Part shown: piece by piece, positions 47,601-60,960 of the stretch
Numbering within the stretch: position 1 is the first letter of the stretch
How the letters are laid out: the number at the start of each line of letters is the position of its first letter
Assembly: GCA_013398955.1 (NCBI GenBank)
Contig: VWPU01005002.1
Coordinates: forward strand, 144,301 to 208,300
Direction: 5' to 3'
Length of the DNA stretch: 64,000 nucleotides
Source of the DNA: Callaeas wilsoni
Taxonomy: Eukaryota; Chordata; Aves; Passeriformes; Callaeidae
Translations under genes and position numbers: made by a program
The notes under the pieces: model-generated
Database searches by the model: none
The model's input: the letters and a program-made list of their open reading frames with translations, nothing else
Told to the model about the DNA's origin: nothing

Positions 47601-50600
47601 GATACAGGCCTAATTCACCTATTCTAATAATCTGAGTCACTAATTTTTAAAAAAAAACAAAAAACAGACAAAAAAATCAGCCTATATCACAGACAGCAGT
47701 AGCACTATGTTAACTCTTGTGATGCCATACAGTGCCTGTTTCCACAGGCCAATCAGCTCACTACATGCATTTTAGACACGGCTCTGCAGTTCTGAAGCGT
47801 TGGGTCAGACATGTAATATATCTTTCTCTCCCACTGTGGCGATACGAGATCATCATTTTATAGGTCTTCCCTCGCATGGCTGCCAGGCTGTTTGTCTGAG
47901 CTGCAGTGGTATTTTTGGAGACAAAGACTTGGACGCGGTGCAGGACAGGTGGCCTGGCAGCAGTGGTAGGAAGCTATCAAACGGCGCAGTGTACATTTCA
48001 AAACACAAACCAGAGGGAGAGGAGATAAATCATTTACTGTATTTAACTTAGCATATTGCTACTTTTTGTGACTCATATAGTCTTGCGGAAGACTCCCCAG
48101 ACAGGTTAAGTCAAGTTTGAAAGAAAGACGATGTAAAGTTTACAGACTGCCAGGCATTTGTGAAGTTAGTATGCATAAATGCATAGAGGCAGCAGTGAAA
48201 ACAACAAAATTGAAAATGGGAAGGAATCTGTATCAGCCCATCTTCCTGCACTCTCCCTGGGTTTCAAGGACCTTTCTATGCTTCATTGGTCAAAAATAAA
48301 CCTGAGCCATCCTCTGAAGGCCAGCACAAAGAGGCAACAGCAGAAAAAAGCATCAGTAGCTTGCACTCCACCTGAAGAGTCTATCCACAGCACTGCTGTT
48401 GGTTGTACCAGGCCAAGCAAACCCCCAGCTCCTTCCAGTGGCAGGGCTGGACACCTGCCATCGTGTCACCAGGTGGCTTGGCCAGAGCTGGTGTGCACCC
48501 ACAGCACAGTCAAGATAAAGGTGGCCCCGACCTGCAGCCCAGGCGCACACAGGAACCACCTGGAACCACATCCACAGCAGGACCAAGAGTGCAGGAGAGC
48601 TGGGGCTCAGTGGAAAATGTCTCACGCAGCACCTCTGTGCTGTGCCCAAGCCTTGAGCACAGCTCCCACAGGCACTTGTGCATCCCACACTTGGTTACTC
48701 TCTTACTGAAGGTCTTCTCAGCAGCAAACAGCAAAAAGACTTCTGGCTGAACTGAAAAGGCATCCTTCTCTTTCTGGGGTGCTTAGAGCCTTCTACTCAG
48801 CACGTCACTAGAGATGTGGTGTACAGGGGGCTGTAGGCACATCTGACTGGGCTACATATGATGTGAGATTTGCAAACCCAGACACACTGCACATGTTTTT
48901 CCCTCTCAGCCCAACTCAAATCAAAAAATTCCAAACTAGGGTCCTCCTTGGGAAGACTGCATTGCATAGCAATTCTTTTGAAGGTAGTTAGTTTTAATCC
49001 AGTTACCAAGAGATACACTAATTCTGTGTTCTTCATTTTAAGCTGAATTCCTTGAAAAACAGGATTTTCTGCACACTGGCACTTTTGTCCCCATGCTTTC
49101 AAACGTGCAGGCTGTTCTCAGCTAAATACAACAAAGGGGAGGCATCACCAACCTAATCAAATCCAACAAGATTCATGACAGATGCAGACAGACAAGGGAA
49201 GCCCAATCTGGAGACCCTGTACAAGAAAAAATAATCCCATTAAAACAACCACAATGCCAGATACTAGAGTGCTTACGGGGCGGAGAGATTTTATTGCAGC
49301 TCAGCAGTGCGTAAAGCTTCAAGCAGACCTCATTGCTAGTTAGTCACAGGGTAATGCAAATACAAGACACAACACTATGAAAACAATCTTGTGCAGAGCT
49401 GCCCCCATCTCACAGAACAATTTATGAAAAAATTAGGATGTCACGCAATGCTGCATGCCCTACAGCATGTGAAATTACCAGACAAACTTGTAAGAAAAGT
49501 CATCAGCTATACTTGGCTAGACATTTTCTCCACATCCTTCAATAAATTATATTGCATTCATAAATTTACTGACTGCGCTGTCTCTCTCTCTCCCTGACCC
49601 ATCTCAGCCTGGCTCAGAATGGACACCAGAATAACCTGCTATCATTTCCAGGGTCATCACAACAAGTGTGCCCCTGCAATCTCTCATTCTTTTATTGCAA
49701 ATGCACCCTGTTCCCATGCCTGGTTCTTTCTTCCATCTGAGTCAGGAGAATGAATCATCAAAAATGCTATTGTCAAACGCTTTCTATGAATTATGTTCTG
49801 CACTGCAGTGGCTTGCTCTGCTCAGGATTCTCTAGTTTATTGGTATTTCTCCGTGGGATTGCTTTTTGAAGTCACTGAACCAAAGTCTGATTATCCCCAA
49901 AAGGGGGCAGCCCATTTTAAGCCATTTTTAACGGGCATGAAATTGAAAGCACAAGCCAGTTTGTTACAAGACTGATGTCAAAAAGTAATGTCACTATAGG
50001 TGTCCGGAAAATATTATTCCAAAAAAACGGAAGATGTATTATATATAGATATTATATAACTCAGCAACATCTGATTAATGGGATACCAGTAAGCTCCAGG
50101 AGCACACATACCAACACACAATACCTACTGCTATATTTATCAGTCTCACTTTGTTTCAAGGGCATTTGCTCACTTCAGGTACCTGGGGTACAGAAGAGAA
50201 GGAAGCGTTGCTGATCTTTGGTGTACAAGTTTATCCTATTAATATTCTTTAGCAAGTACAGACAATTAAGAATTCTGTGTGGGTTTTGATCCCTCTGACC
50301 CTGCCTGGGGTAGGAACTGAAGCTGCTGAATGACCTAAGTGAACTAAAATCTGCGCCTGCTATAAACCACGCATACACCAAAATTAGACATCCTTGCTCA
50401 TTATTTTGATGTTGAATAAATAACATAAAAGACAAAAATATTGTTAAAAAAGCAGAGTCTAGAAACTAAAACTAGATAGTTTTAGTCTAGAAATAAGTCA
50501 TATGGTTTGAACAATGAGAGCTTATGAAATAAGAAGTCCAGTACAGCAGCAGAGAAATGACATCTGTGTATTAATTCTTCTCTGAAGCTACTATCTTTTA

Positions 50601-53600
50601 CTCAAGACTTTAAATTTTTAAGACTTTTTTTTTTTAAGGTTGCATGCCTGTGACAGGCAATTCATGTCACAAATAGAAAGTTACTTCAGTTATTTTCAAT
50701 TTCATTGCTTTTCATCAATAAGTAGTCCTCCAAAATTGCTCTGCAAAAGCTTGTATTAGATCCTCCATCATTTGCCCCGGCAGATCAGAGCTAGATGACT
50801 TTCTAGCAATACAGAGCCAGATGCAAGAATCCCTAGATCTCTTTCATGCTGAACGTCGGACTAGAGAAATACAGCTCTTTTCCATCTTAGTGTCTACAAC
50901 ATGAAAGTCCTGATCACCACTTTTTCTTATGTTTAACCAGCTATTAAAGCTGGTTCCTAATGAAAATATAATCCTGAGACAATTAATTATTTCTTTAAAC
51001 AATAACATCTTTAGGATGTTAGGAAAGAATAGAATTTCCTTCCAAACTCCACCTACACTACTTTTTTTATAAAGATACAGAAACAGAATATATTATGAGA
51101 AAATAATTATATTGGGCCTCAGGAATGTAAAAATTGAAAAAAACAAAAGTGATAACATTTACAGTGTAATGACTGTAATGACCAGAAAATGTCATAAAGT
51201 ATATCCATTTTCATGACAAAGGCTGTAATGAGAAAAAGTGAAAAAACCAATCTGCTTCAGAAGTCTGCATGATGTGATCGTCCATCAATTATCTATTCCA
51301 ATCATGTAGACGAGAGTTTCTGTCTACAGAGCAAATCCACTCTGATAGTTAATCCTGTTGTCTTGTAGTTCCCCCTGAAGACCTGAGGATACAAAGTATT
51401 ATGTCCCTGTGTAGCGCTGCTCAGATACAGTTTAACAACGCCGCTCATCAAATCCGTGCCATGAGTGTATCTCCCTGCAGAACACGGAGGATGACAATCC
51501 CGTCTCAGCCACAGGCTGATTTCACTCCAAGCTGATGCAGCGGGAGCCCAACTTCCAGGTCTGTCTTACTCCTTTGCAGCTGCTTCTACCAACACACGAC
51601 CTGCACAGCAGGAGGCTGAAGCCACAGCTTTGGCTCTTCCTCACGCTATCAGCTGCCTAGTGAAATGTTCTAGGTCGTGAACATTTGCAAATTAAACATC
51701 ATAATGGGATGTCTGAATTACCAGAAAATCAGATTAAATCTCTTTTACTGAAAATTGCATACCTCAACTGGTACAGAAATTAAAATGCAATAAATAGGAT
51801 ACAACCTTTCCCACCTGTGCAGTGTTGTTGGACTATGAAATTCCCTTCACTGTTTAAAGTATCTCGTTTCAAAAGGCCAGTAACTCTTCATCACATTTTA
51901 GTTTTACTTGTAGTCTGGTAAACGCTTATTTTTTTCTTGCAAACATACCTCTTTTGTGATCTCATTTTTTCTTTCACCTGCCTTTTGTCACACAGACCTT
52001 TTGAGTGTGACAGTAGTTGTAATTCCTTCCCATTGTTCTGTAGTTTTTTCTTTGAAATTAGCATTCCAGTTTGTAGAAATAAAAAGCACCTCATATACTA
52101 ACTTCAGCATGTCCATTTATTTATAGCTTGTGCATTTTATTCCTTCCCTACTAGGCATCTTCTTCATTTGGGCTTTCAATTACACAGAATTTCATCTCAG
52201 CAGAACTTTTTATTACATGGTGCTCAGATCAAATAGTAAGCCAAAGAAGATCTTTATAGACAGAGTACGGTGCATTTAATATATGTGGGATATGAAAGAT
52301 TTTGTATATAAACAGCTTTTTAGCCCTAAGTAATGTATTTCCAGTAATGGTTTTTTTACTGAACCAATATCTTCTCAATTATCTACAGATCAACACAGTA
52401 TTTCCTTAAAAATCATACATACGTAATTTAATATCATAATAACCTTCAAATGTAAAGCCTTTTCAATGTAACTATTTTGCGTCTCATCTCTTATATTTAT
52501 CAGAGAACATGATTCCAAAACAGATTTCAGACTACAGTATCCCTTTGTGCAGAATACATCTTCATATACACACAGAAACACCACTTAAAGAATTTAGGAG
52601 ACATTAGGAAACATTTTCCACCCAGAGGCAATCTCATTTTTAAAAAAGAAGCAAAATGTTTCACCGATTTTGATTCAGTTACATGGAACCACAAAACAGC
52701 AATAGATTTTTAGTTACAGATGGAAAAGGGTCTTTGTCATATCATTCTTCCCTTTATTAGTCTATCCTCAAATACCACCATCAACAACCTCACCATTTCA
52801 CTTTTTTATGTTCTTCTTCTTCCTCTCTGTATCTTCCCTTCATATTTTAAGAAATAAGGTTTTGTCATCAAGAAAATTCTTTCTAATTCTTTGACTTTGT
52901 AAGCTTTTCTGCCCTTGGCCATGGAAGACATTCAGTCCTAGACAACTTCTCCAGGAATTATCTTTTCCTTGTTAATTATATTCATGTTAATACAACATTT
53001 AGCTATAAACATATATATGAACACACATACACACGGACCCATCTGTATTTACCTCTCTGTGAACCAGCCTTGAGCTGGCAACATGTGCCTCCCAGAACTA
53101 AGAGAGTGGGCTGGGGTTAAAGCTATGACAACATGTTGTCAGATGTGAATTTGCATCAAGGGAAGACACAGTTCAACCTCTTCAAAAAAAGCACACAAAA
53201 TGCACTTTATTTAATACATTTCTTCAAATAAAGTGTTTGAGCAGCTGAGGAACAGCTGGGACTGAAGCTCAAACATGCTGCAGTGTGCCCCAGCTCCCGG
53301 GGCTCTGCCCTGGCATACGGTACCTGACACACACGACTTGCCCAGCACAGATACACTGACGGTGGGTGGGGCCCACCCGTGTCCCATGGCATGCACAGGC
53401 CTATTGTTTTCAGTCAGCTGCTTACAATCACTCATAAGTCTGTCAAGATTCATGAGCACTTCTTAAATACAATTGTGGGAACAGAAGTTCAACTTCCATG
53501 CCATTTTGCTCCATGACAAATAGTGCTGATCTTTAAAGCTTGGAAAAAAAGAATATTTTTATGACCTCATTGCAGTTCTTTCTGGCTGTGACCCCGATGT

Positions 53601-53806
53601 TTCGGGAAAGGGCAAAGAACCACATACCGTACATCTTGCTAATCCTTTCAGTCCTTGTGTTTAGGAATCACCCATAAATAGCTACTAGTCATAGAAAATA
53701 CTCATGCACCTAAGGCTGGGTGCTAGATTACAACCAGAAAGTTCCTAATCAGTATTGCTCTTGGCATGTATGCCTATGACATTGGCATGTTTTTCTTTTC
53801 CATCAG
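47601..53806. other. Non-coding stretch with one near-perfect hairpin
   Basis: 48179-48709 is open on the plus strand for 176 codons and also open in other frames on both strands, a GC-composition effect without domain support. A superb acceptor-like tract ends near 49606 but has no partner donor. An AT-rich hairpin at 50458-50491 is listed separately. Confidence 0.45.
50458..50491. repeat. 15-bp inverted repeat with 2-nt bulge and 2-nt loop
   Basis: TCTAGAAACTAAAACTA (50458-50474) pairs with TAGTTTTAGTCTAGA (50477-50491) if two A residues are bulged out. It could extrude as a cruciform or fold as RNA. Too AT-rich and short to call a microRNA. Confidence 0.85.
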
Positions 53807-53893
53807 GGTTGGTCAGTATCTTTCATACAGATGATTCAATAATCAAAATGTTCTGAACAGAGGTATCAGACAGGTGAACAGAAGTTCTCTCAG
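53807..53893 (+). other. Non-coding exon-like segment with near-consensus splice sites
   Basis: The plus strand shows a branch-point-like CCTATGAC (about 53773-53780), a pyrimidine tract and acceptor TTTTTCTTTTCCATCAG ending at 53806, and a perfect-consensus donor CAG|GTAAGT at 53893/53894. The 87 nt between have stops in all three frames, so if spliced this would be a 5'UTR or long non-coding RNA exon. Splice signals are the best of any short segment in the window. A reverse-strand frame (53823-54092) overlaps it but has no equivalent signals. Confidence 0.3.
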
Positions 53894-54714
53894 GTAAGTT
53901 TGCAATGCCTGCTGGTGGGCAGGTCACTGGAATACAGACACGTACAGCAGCAGCACTCTCGTCTTCTCCGTAAGGAGACTGATAGTCCTGGCTACACATG
54001 AGACAGCCACAGCCAAGGCCATTCTTCTGGCAAGATGGAGAAGACAGACAAGATAAGGATAGTAATTTGTAGATTGTAACACCAAAAGACACAAGACTAA
54101 GAGAACATTACACTAAGTTCCAGCTGAACAACACAGTCCTTTATCAGACACCAATCCAGCTGCAAAACAGGAGGGCATAGCTCAGCACAAATTGGGGGAA
54201 GCAAAAGAAAGCAACTGGATCTTCTTTTTAAGCCTGATGGGAAATCATCAGTTCTCATAAGAAATTCAATTTGTGGCAAAAACTGGGGAGAAAGGATCAT
54301 TTTAAGGCATGACTTCATGGAGGAGAAAGAGTTCTACCGATGTTACAAACAGTTCCAACGTGTGAGTGTTGCTGCAACTGCTGGAGGATATAGACTGTGC
54401 ATGTTGTAGGCTGCTACCACTGGCAAACTGAAACAGGAATTGAACATAGACTAGGCTTTCAATGCAGTAACTGGAGTGGGGGTAGGGTATGGAAGGAAGT
54501 ATTTTTATGGTCATGGGAAAAAAATTTAAATTTTTTCTTGAGAACAAACATGGAGGGACACATTTTCTGTTTATATTTTTATAAATTAAAAAACAAAAAT
54601 CCTATTTGAAAAAGAACTTACCACCACAGTTTAAAAAACATTCTCAGTATATTCCTAGAGCAAGACCTGAAATTCAGTTATGCATTTGCACTTGGGTACT
54701 TATCAAATTCTGTA

Positions 54715-54865
54715 TTTAGTGGTGTCATCAGCATGGTCCAGTGGATAAAAGAGCAGCTTGAGACTCATAGATACTACCCCTGGCTCTGTTTCTAGGTGAT
54801 CTGGGCATGTAATTTCAAAGTCTTCTGCAAAGCAAGTCAGCTTCATTATTTTCAATTTTAGTAGG
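54715..54865 (+). mobile_element. Old tRNA-derived (MIR-like) SINE
   Basis: The plus strand carries 'catggtccagtggataaaag', 'agcagcttgagactcataga', 'cccctggctctgtttctagg' and 'tgatctgggcatgtaatttc'. These follow the order of the tRNA-like head (A-box side 'gtggata...gcac'), the B-box region 'cctggctctgcc', and the 'tgaccttgggcaagtca' core of MIR/CORE-type SINEs. The B box has decayed, so the copy is old and inactive. Confidence 0.72.
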
Positions 54866-57800
54866 ATGGAAGGATAAATTGTTCCAGTGGGCAAAACTGA
54901 GAGAGAAATGGCACGTACAATTACTAACTGTACTAATTGTATATGAAATACCTGGATTCAACTGAAGAGCATTTTTCATTGCTTTAGCAAAAAGGTGAAA
55001 AACATGCAGGTGAACATTAACTGTTCTAGATGCAAAACATTTTCATGCATTACTCTCAGAGGCCTGTCAGTAGTGAACAGCCTTAACAAAAACTGAACAG
55101 ATACTCACGACTATACCTAAATGTGATGGACTTTCTAAAGAACAAAATTCTAATTCTGATCCTTGAGAACGTGGAGCAGAACCTGCTTCTGTGCATTAAG
55201 ATCCTTTGGGCTTATCATGATGTCTAAGTTGTAACTCTGAAATTGGTTTTTCTTTCTGTCACTCACCATTTCAACATTAAGAAATTTCAACATAATCTTA
55301 AACAATCACAGCTCTGAAGAGAGCCACAAAATTCCTTCATATGTAAGCAATATAACCACGGTCGCAGGAAAATTCTCTACCAAGGTTTTCATACAACCTC
55401 TGTCAAGAGCAGTGCAGAATCTCATCTAGCCCAACACAAAAATTTAATCTTTGTCCTTTACTGCATTTAGCTAATTCAAAAACTTTGCCTGAGCTGAGCA
55501 CTACATTCATCTGCTCTGGTTACAGGCCAAAAACAGCTGCATCAGAGAACAGAAGGAATAATAAGTAAGTCAAATTCATGGTATCTTTGTCATGGCTATT
55601 TAGGAAGGCTCCAGGAACATGGTAAGAGAGCAACAGGACAGGGGAGTACAGACATCTCTTGAGTTCTAAGGCATACACATGATTTTCCCTGCTTTCATTC
55701 CTGCCAGTAAAAACTTTAATATAAAACCAAGTCTTTGATATAATATCTGAGTAGATCAAGAGACTACATTAAGTTTCATCAACATTCAGAGGTCTGAATA
55801 AAGCTCGGTAGTTCTCTAAACAAATAGAGAACCACGGTCCTCTTGGAAATGGCCATAAATTGCACAAAAAACCACCCTGAATAGAGGTCATATTTTTTAT
55901 ATGGCAGGAGTCTCTAAGAGTTCAGATCTGAAAAAATCCAAGTCTTCAAAAGTCACAGTCCTTGTCCTTTTTAGCTAGAATGTATTTTTACATAATGTTT
56001 GTACTGTTATTAATATTGCAATGGTGAGTTTACCTCACTGTTACAAAGACAAACCTTGCTCGCTCAGTTTCACCTTCTAGACAGTGCCTTTTATTAGGCT
56101 TGTGTTGGCTACACTGAACAGTTCCTTCCCCTGTGCTGAACCAGAACAGGTACTTAAACAGAGCATGCGAAACTGGGCCACCCCTCTTTGGTGAATCAAG
56201 CAGGTAGTGACCTTGGGGTTCCATTTTTCCAAATCCTTTACTGTCATGACATTATCTAACCCCTTTTCTTCCTCTTAACAGCAATACAATGTACCTGTAC
56301 AAAATACTTCTCTGCCCTTAGTACTGTCATTACACGTCTAAGAGCCACAGCAGCTCACTAAAACCTCGCTCATGGCACACTACAGCTTGCACCCACTTAA
56401 CTAACACTGACAGGTCCCTTTGCATCAGATAGTTTTCCTCTTTCTTAGATTTACTGTGGAAAACTGATATTGTTACCATCTAGGTCATCGATAAAGTGCT
56501 AAACAGTCACTGCTAATAACCAGTTCTTATAGGAGCCAACAGAAAGCCATGCACTCAATGAGGATTCCCCATTTACAGTCATGTTTCATAGCCTGTCTGC
56601 CAGCTTTTAGTCCATTTAAGAAGCATCAAATTGATTTCATTTCAGTCTAGTCACTTGATCAAAAAATCATGCCTCACAGAAGCATATTATATATTACTTC
56701 AATGCAATGGCATTGATCAAACTGTATTTGTTATCTCTCAAAAAAAGAGAACAAAGAAAGGAATAAAAAAGCGGATTGATAAAATCTATTTTCCAAAAAT
56801 CACGGGTGACTAGACTTAAAGAATGATAGGAAGCTTAAATGTAGTCCAGTTAGAGAATTTCTTTCATTTTTTCCAGGACCAGAGCCAAATTGATAGGCTT
56901 CCAATTATCCAGAAGATTCCTTTTGAAAGCATTGGTGACAAATTTCCAAGTTCACTGTAATTTCTCCATGTTTCAAAGCACATTGAAAAATTCAAGCTTC
57001 ATAACCCAAAGAACTCCACAGTGAATTCTGTAAAAACTTCTGGGTATTAGTTGTCAGGTCCAGATGTTTAAATAAGCTAAACAGTAGCACAACAGCAGCT
57101 CACACAGCAGAGGTGGAGGAGGCTGTTACTTGCTTCACCATCACCACCAGCTGAGATAGAGTCTCAGCACTTTACTCTCCTTTACTGACACCTGAAGAAG
57201 TAATTCTATGAATATTTTCTCTAATTCTAATAGACATTTTTCAATCAACAACAGCCCACTCTTTTGTTCAGACTCCTTTTGTTCTTACTAGGTTTCTTTA
57301 AAATAAAAAAAGACAAGAAAAAGGTATTTCATCCATTATTCCATTCATCACTGAGATTTTTGTGTGCCTTTATCAATTACCTAAAGTACTTAACTTTTGT
57401 TTTATAGAACCTTCATATTCCTACCTTCTCACTTGGGGATTTCCATAGCAATAATTTTTCTTTGTTGGGTTTCCTTTGTCTTTTTGGTCATCAAGTCTAA
57501 CATTCTTAGATGGGAAAAAAAAAAAGTTTTCTCATTTTTATTTGTCTTGAAACTTGTTTTCAGCACTATGGAATTGGTCATTTTCATAAACCAGTGAGAA
57601 AAGGGACTTGAATATATTTATTACAGGAAAACAGAATAAAATCATGATCACTTATGCCTAATTAACTACTCATTAGTGATTTGCATGCCACACGGAGAAG
57701 CGCTGTAGGAGAGGAAAAGCTGTGGTACTGCTGACTACAACTACCATGACACTCAGTACAGAAGCTCTGTCACGGAAAATCCTTACATGCATCCCCTGGA

Positions 57801-60429
57801 GTTCCATTCTCTGCCGTGGAAAAAATCACCCGAGAGAAGCTGCTGGTCAAAGGCTCGTGGCACAGATGGGGGTTTCTTACAGGCCACACCACTCAGCTCC
57901 TCGAGGAGCAGCAGCACCGAGCAGATGGCTCCTGCTCACCCTGCAGCACCCCTGCACCGCAGGATCCCTCAGAACTGCCTTTATAAAGTCCCTGTTACAC
58001 AGCAGAGCAATTGTGCCCGCAGCCCCCCGACCAGGGAAAGTTAAGTACATCCCCACTGGATCTAGGGATATTTACCTGGCTCTGGCCAGCTGAGATACAC
58101 ACTAGATAGCAACTTGAATGGCATTTTCAAGATAAGATCCCAAAACATAAATTCAAGAACAGGACACAAAATTCAATGAATATCATATGCCAATCAAGTG
58201 AGGAAAAGAGATTCTTAACCAGCGTGTGTAAGACTCTAGAGTGGAAAGACTACATTTATTAATGGTAGTTTATTATTTATACTATGTCCCAGGACTATTC
58301 TTTCAGCTGTGCAAAGATCAAAAAAGCCTTTTTACTTTAGCAAGAAAAGAGTAATTTGCTAGATGTCAATGGACTGTGCTTTCTGTTCTTCTGGAATAGC
58401 TATTCTCTGAAGGCTTAAACGGATTGTTCCTTAACCATGATGTTGTTAAAGAAATGCCAGGAAGTTTATCCATGGTTTATTAATACTGCAGAGGGCCCAA
58501 AGCAGCAAGATAATGTCCAGACTTCCAAAAAACAGGCTTGCCAACCATCCCCTTGGCCAGTTTCCAATCAAAGGAAGAACATGATAGCCAAGCTGCAGCT
58601 ACAATGACTTCAGAAATTACTGAAAAAATATAATTAGAATGATCCAAGACACGGAGCCCTACTCCAATTTTTATACACATACACACACAAAAAAAAAAAG
58701 ATCCCAAAATGCCACTCACATTTTATTTGCACCATCACATAAAGTCCAGACTGAGTCTGTAAGAATATTTCTTCCTCAAATGCTTTTTCAGAGTTCAGGT
58801 TAGTGTTCTGACACCAAAAGGCAAAGCCCCTAACCGATTGTAGTACATTTCTTCATCCTACCATATGCTTTCTTTCCCTGCAGAATATTGATAATTCTGT
58901 CATCTGGATTCCTCTTATCTTTTTGACAAATGAGGCTATTGCCTTCCTAACTTATTAAGGCATTTAGCCTCTCCTTTACATTTGAAACACGTACCTGATA
59001 TACAAAATAATTATGAAGCCCTTCACTAGAAAACTATTTTGGTGAACATCAAGTAGACTCAGGTTTGCAGTTTCTGAGACCTTTTAAGATTGCTCTCTAA
59101 CAAGATCACCTGCATTTCCTCTGTCAGGGCCAAATGTTTCCTCTTCAAGGTTAGTGCTTGCAGATTTTTTTTCAACTCTGGAATGATACAGGATGAAAAA
59201 GGGATTTTAAAGTGATAGTTTTCCCATGAAAAGTAGCTCAGCTTCTTCTGAAGGCACATTCTACTATTGATCAGTCACTTTGCTTTCTATGAAAATGAAC
59301 GACCTTATGATACATAGAAGTGCACTACTGTATTCCTTAATAGATAGCGGTTCCCAGCACAAAGTCCAGGAACAGACTCCAAAGGCATTGCAAGGCTGTC
59401 CCTCACCATGGTTTGGGGAGGCAGAGGGCAGGGCATGGTACCTTCAACAGAACAGATTCCACGAAGCCCATCCCCAAGCACTCAGCTCCTGCCACCAGGC
59501 CATGCCTCCTTGCTTCTTACTCCTCCGTATTCCAGAGATGAAAGCAGAGACATTTCAGATGTGGCTGCCTGTCCCAGTTGTTTCAACCCTTCATAAAGGA
59601 AAGAAATTCCTTTATTATAAAAGTTGCCCATAACACGATGGCTGTTCAGTATTTCTGCTGGATGAAAACATTTGTCACTATATGACATTCAGGCAGCCTT
59701 TTTTCTTTTTCCTAATATATGCACTGTTAGGAATAATGAGTTTACCAGGGCTCCAAGTCCTGTAAACACAAGGTGTTGATTTTTTTAGAGCATTCTCAAA
59801 TGTGGAACTGCTTCAATAATGACATACGATTTAAATCCAAGGATTATGTATCAGTGTTTCTTCCGTAATCCTTGTTCTTCAAAGAAATAAAAATTGACTT
59901 TATCAAACTGCACAATCACAACAAAAAATCTGGGAGCCTGACAGGCAGAAGCCACTCACTCTTCATGATGCACTGTTCCTCACCATCTCAGTGCCAAAAC
60001 ATTTCTGCAGAGCTGTCACAAGGGAACTTGAGGTAAAATCCCTAAGATTTATATTAAGCAAAAGTTTGGGTATCAGGAGACAGTTATTCTTAAGTCCTCA
60101 TAATGAAGTCATGAAGAATTTTGTTTTCAAACACAGTATTTCTGATTCCAAAACTGTAACTTTTAAAGAATCTGATGGGTTTTAGACAGCACTTTAACAT
60201 GTATTTCTAGTTGTTTTTAAGGTTCATTTAAGGTGGCAACTACCTTCCAATATATGTACTCAGCTCTCCTGACATGTAAGATGAGACCATTTTTCTGTAA
60301 ATCTTGTCATTTAGCTCATTGGAATTGGGATTTCACTTCAGGTTTCGGCTTAACGAAACCAGGGACAGCATCCTAAGAGTGGATCTAGCACTTAGAAAGA
60401 GGACAAAAATCTGGAGAATTACGATCAAA
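54866..60429. other. AT-rich non-coding stretch
   Basis: A GC-rich patch at 57780-58050 has overlapping plus-strand frames without splice or domain support. A minus-strand donor CAG|GTACGT at about 58995 lacks a convincing acceptor. Otherwise nothing identified. Confidence 0.5.
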
Positions 60430-60960
60430 AAAAGCATGGGCAGCAGGTCAAGGGAGGGGATTCTGCCCCTCTGCTTTGCTCTCATGTGACCCTACCTGGA
60501 GCACTGCATCCAGCACAGGAAGAATAGGGATCTGTTGGAGCAAGTCCAGAGGAAGGCCACAAAGAGGCCTAGAACTCTCCTCCTACAAAGACAGGCTGAG
60601 AGAGTTGGGGTTCCAGTACCTGGAAGGGCTACAACAGAGCTGGAGAGAGAATTTTTACAAGGACCTGTAGTGATAGGACAAGGAGGAATGACTTTAAGCC
60701 ACTCTTTTAAGTTCAAAGAGGGCAGGTTTAGATCAGTTCTTAGGAAGAAATTCTTTACTGTGAGGGTGATGAGACACTGGCACAGATTGCTCAGAGAAGC
60801 TGTGGATGACCCAACCCTGGAAGTGTTCAAGGCCAGGTCCGATGGAGCTCTGAGCAACCTGGTCTAGTGGAAGTTTCCCTGATTAACTGGGGGTTGAAAT
60901 GAGAAGATCTTTAAGGTCTCTTCCAACCCAAAACATTCTACGATTCTAGAACTTTACAAT
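60430..60960 (+). mobile_element. CR1 LINE 3' fragment with internal deletion
   Basis: Sense CR1. It runs from 'cagcaggtcaagggagggga' through 'tggagcactgcatccagc', 'caagtccagaggaaggccac', 'agacaggctgagagagttgg', 'tgatgagacactggcacaga', 'agtgttcaaggccaggtc' and 'ctctgagcaacctggtctag' to the terminal block 'acattctacgattctag' (about 60933-60951). At about 60609 the expected 'cagcctggagaagagaagg' block is missing and the sequence jumps from 'gttggggtt' to 'ccagtacctgg', a deletion of roughly 50 bp. The frames 60476-60867 belong to the element. Confidence 0.95.

Noticed and set aside
48179..48709. 176-codon plus-strand frame
   Set aside because: Overlapping frames are open on both strands, there is no domain, no splice context, and the composition is GC-rich.
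52680..52960. Possible decayed CR1 (starts 'catggaaccacaaaacag')
   Set aside because: Only the first 20 bp loosely resemble a reversed CR1 tail; the expected following blocks are absent.
55405..55445. 'tctcatctagcccaac' resembling a CR1 3' block
   Set aside because: An isolated match of about 11 bp with no flanking CR1 blocks.
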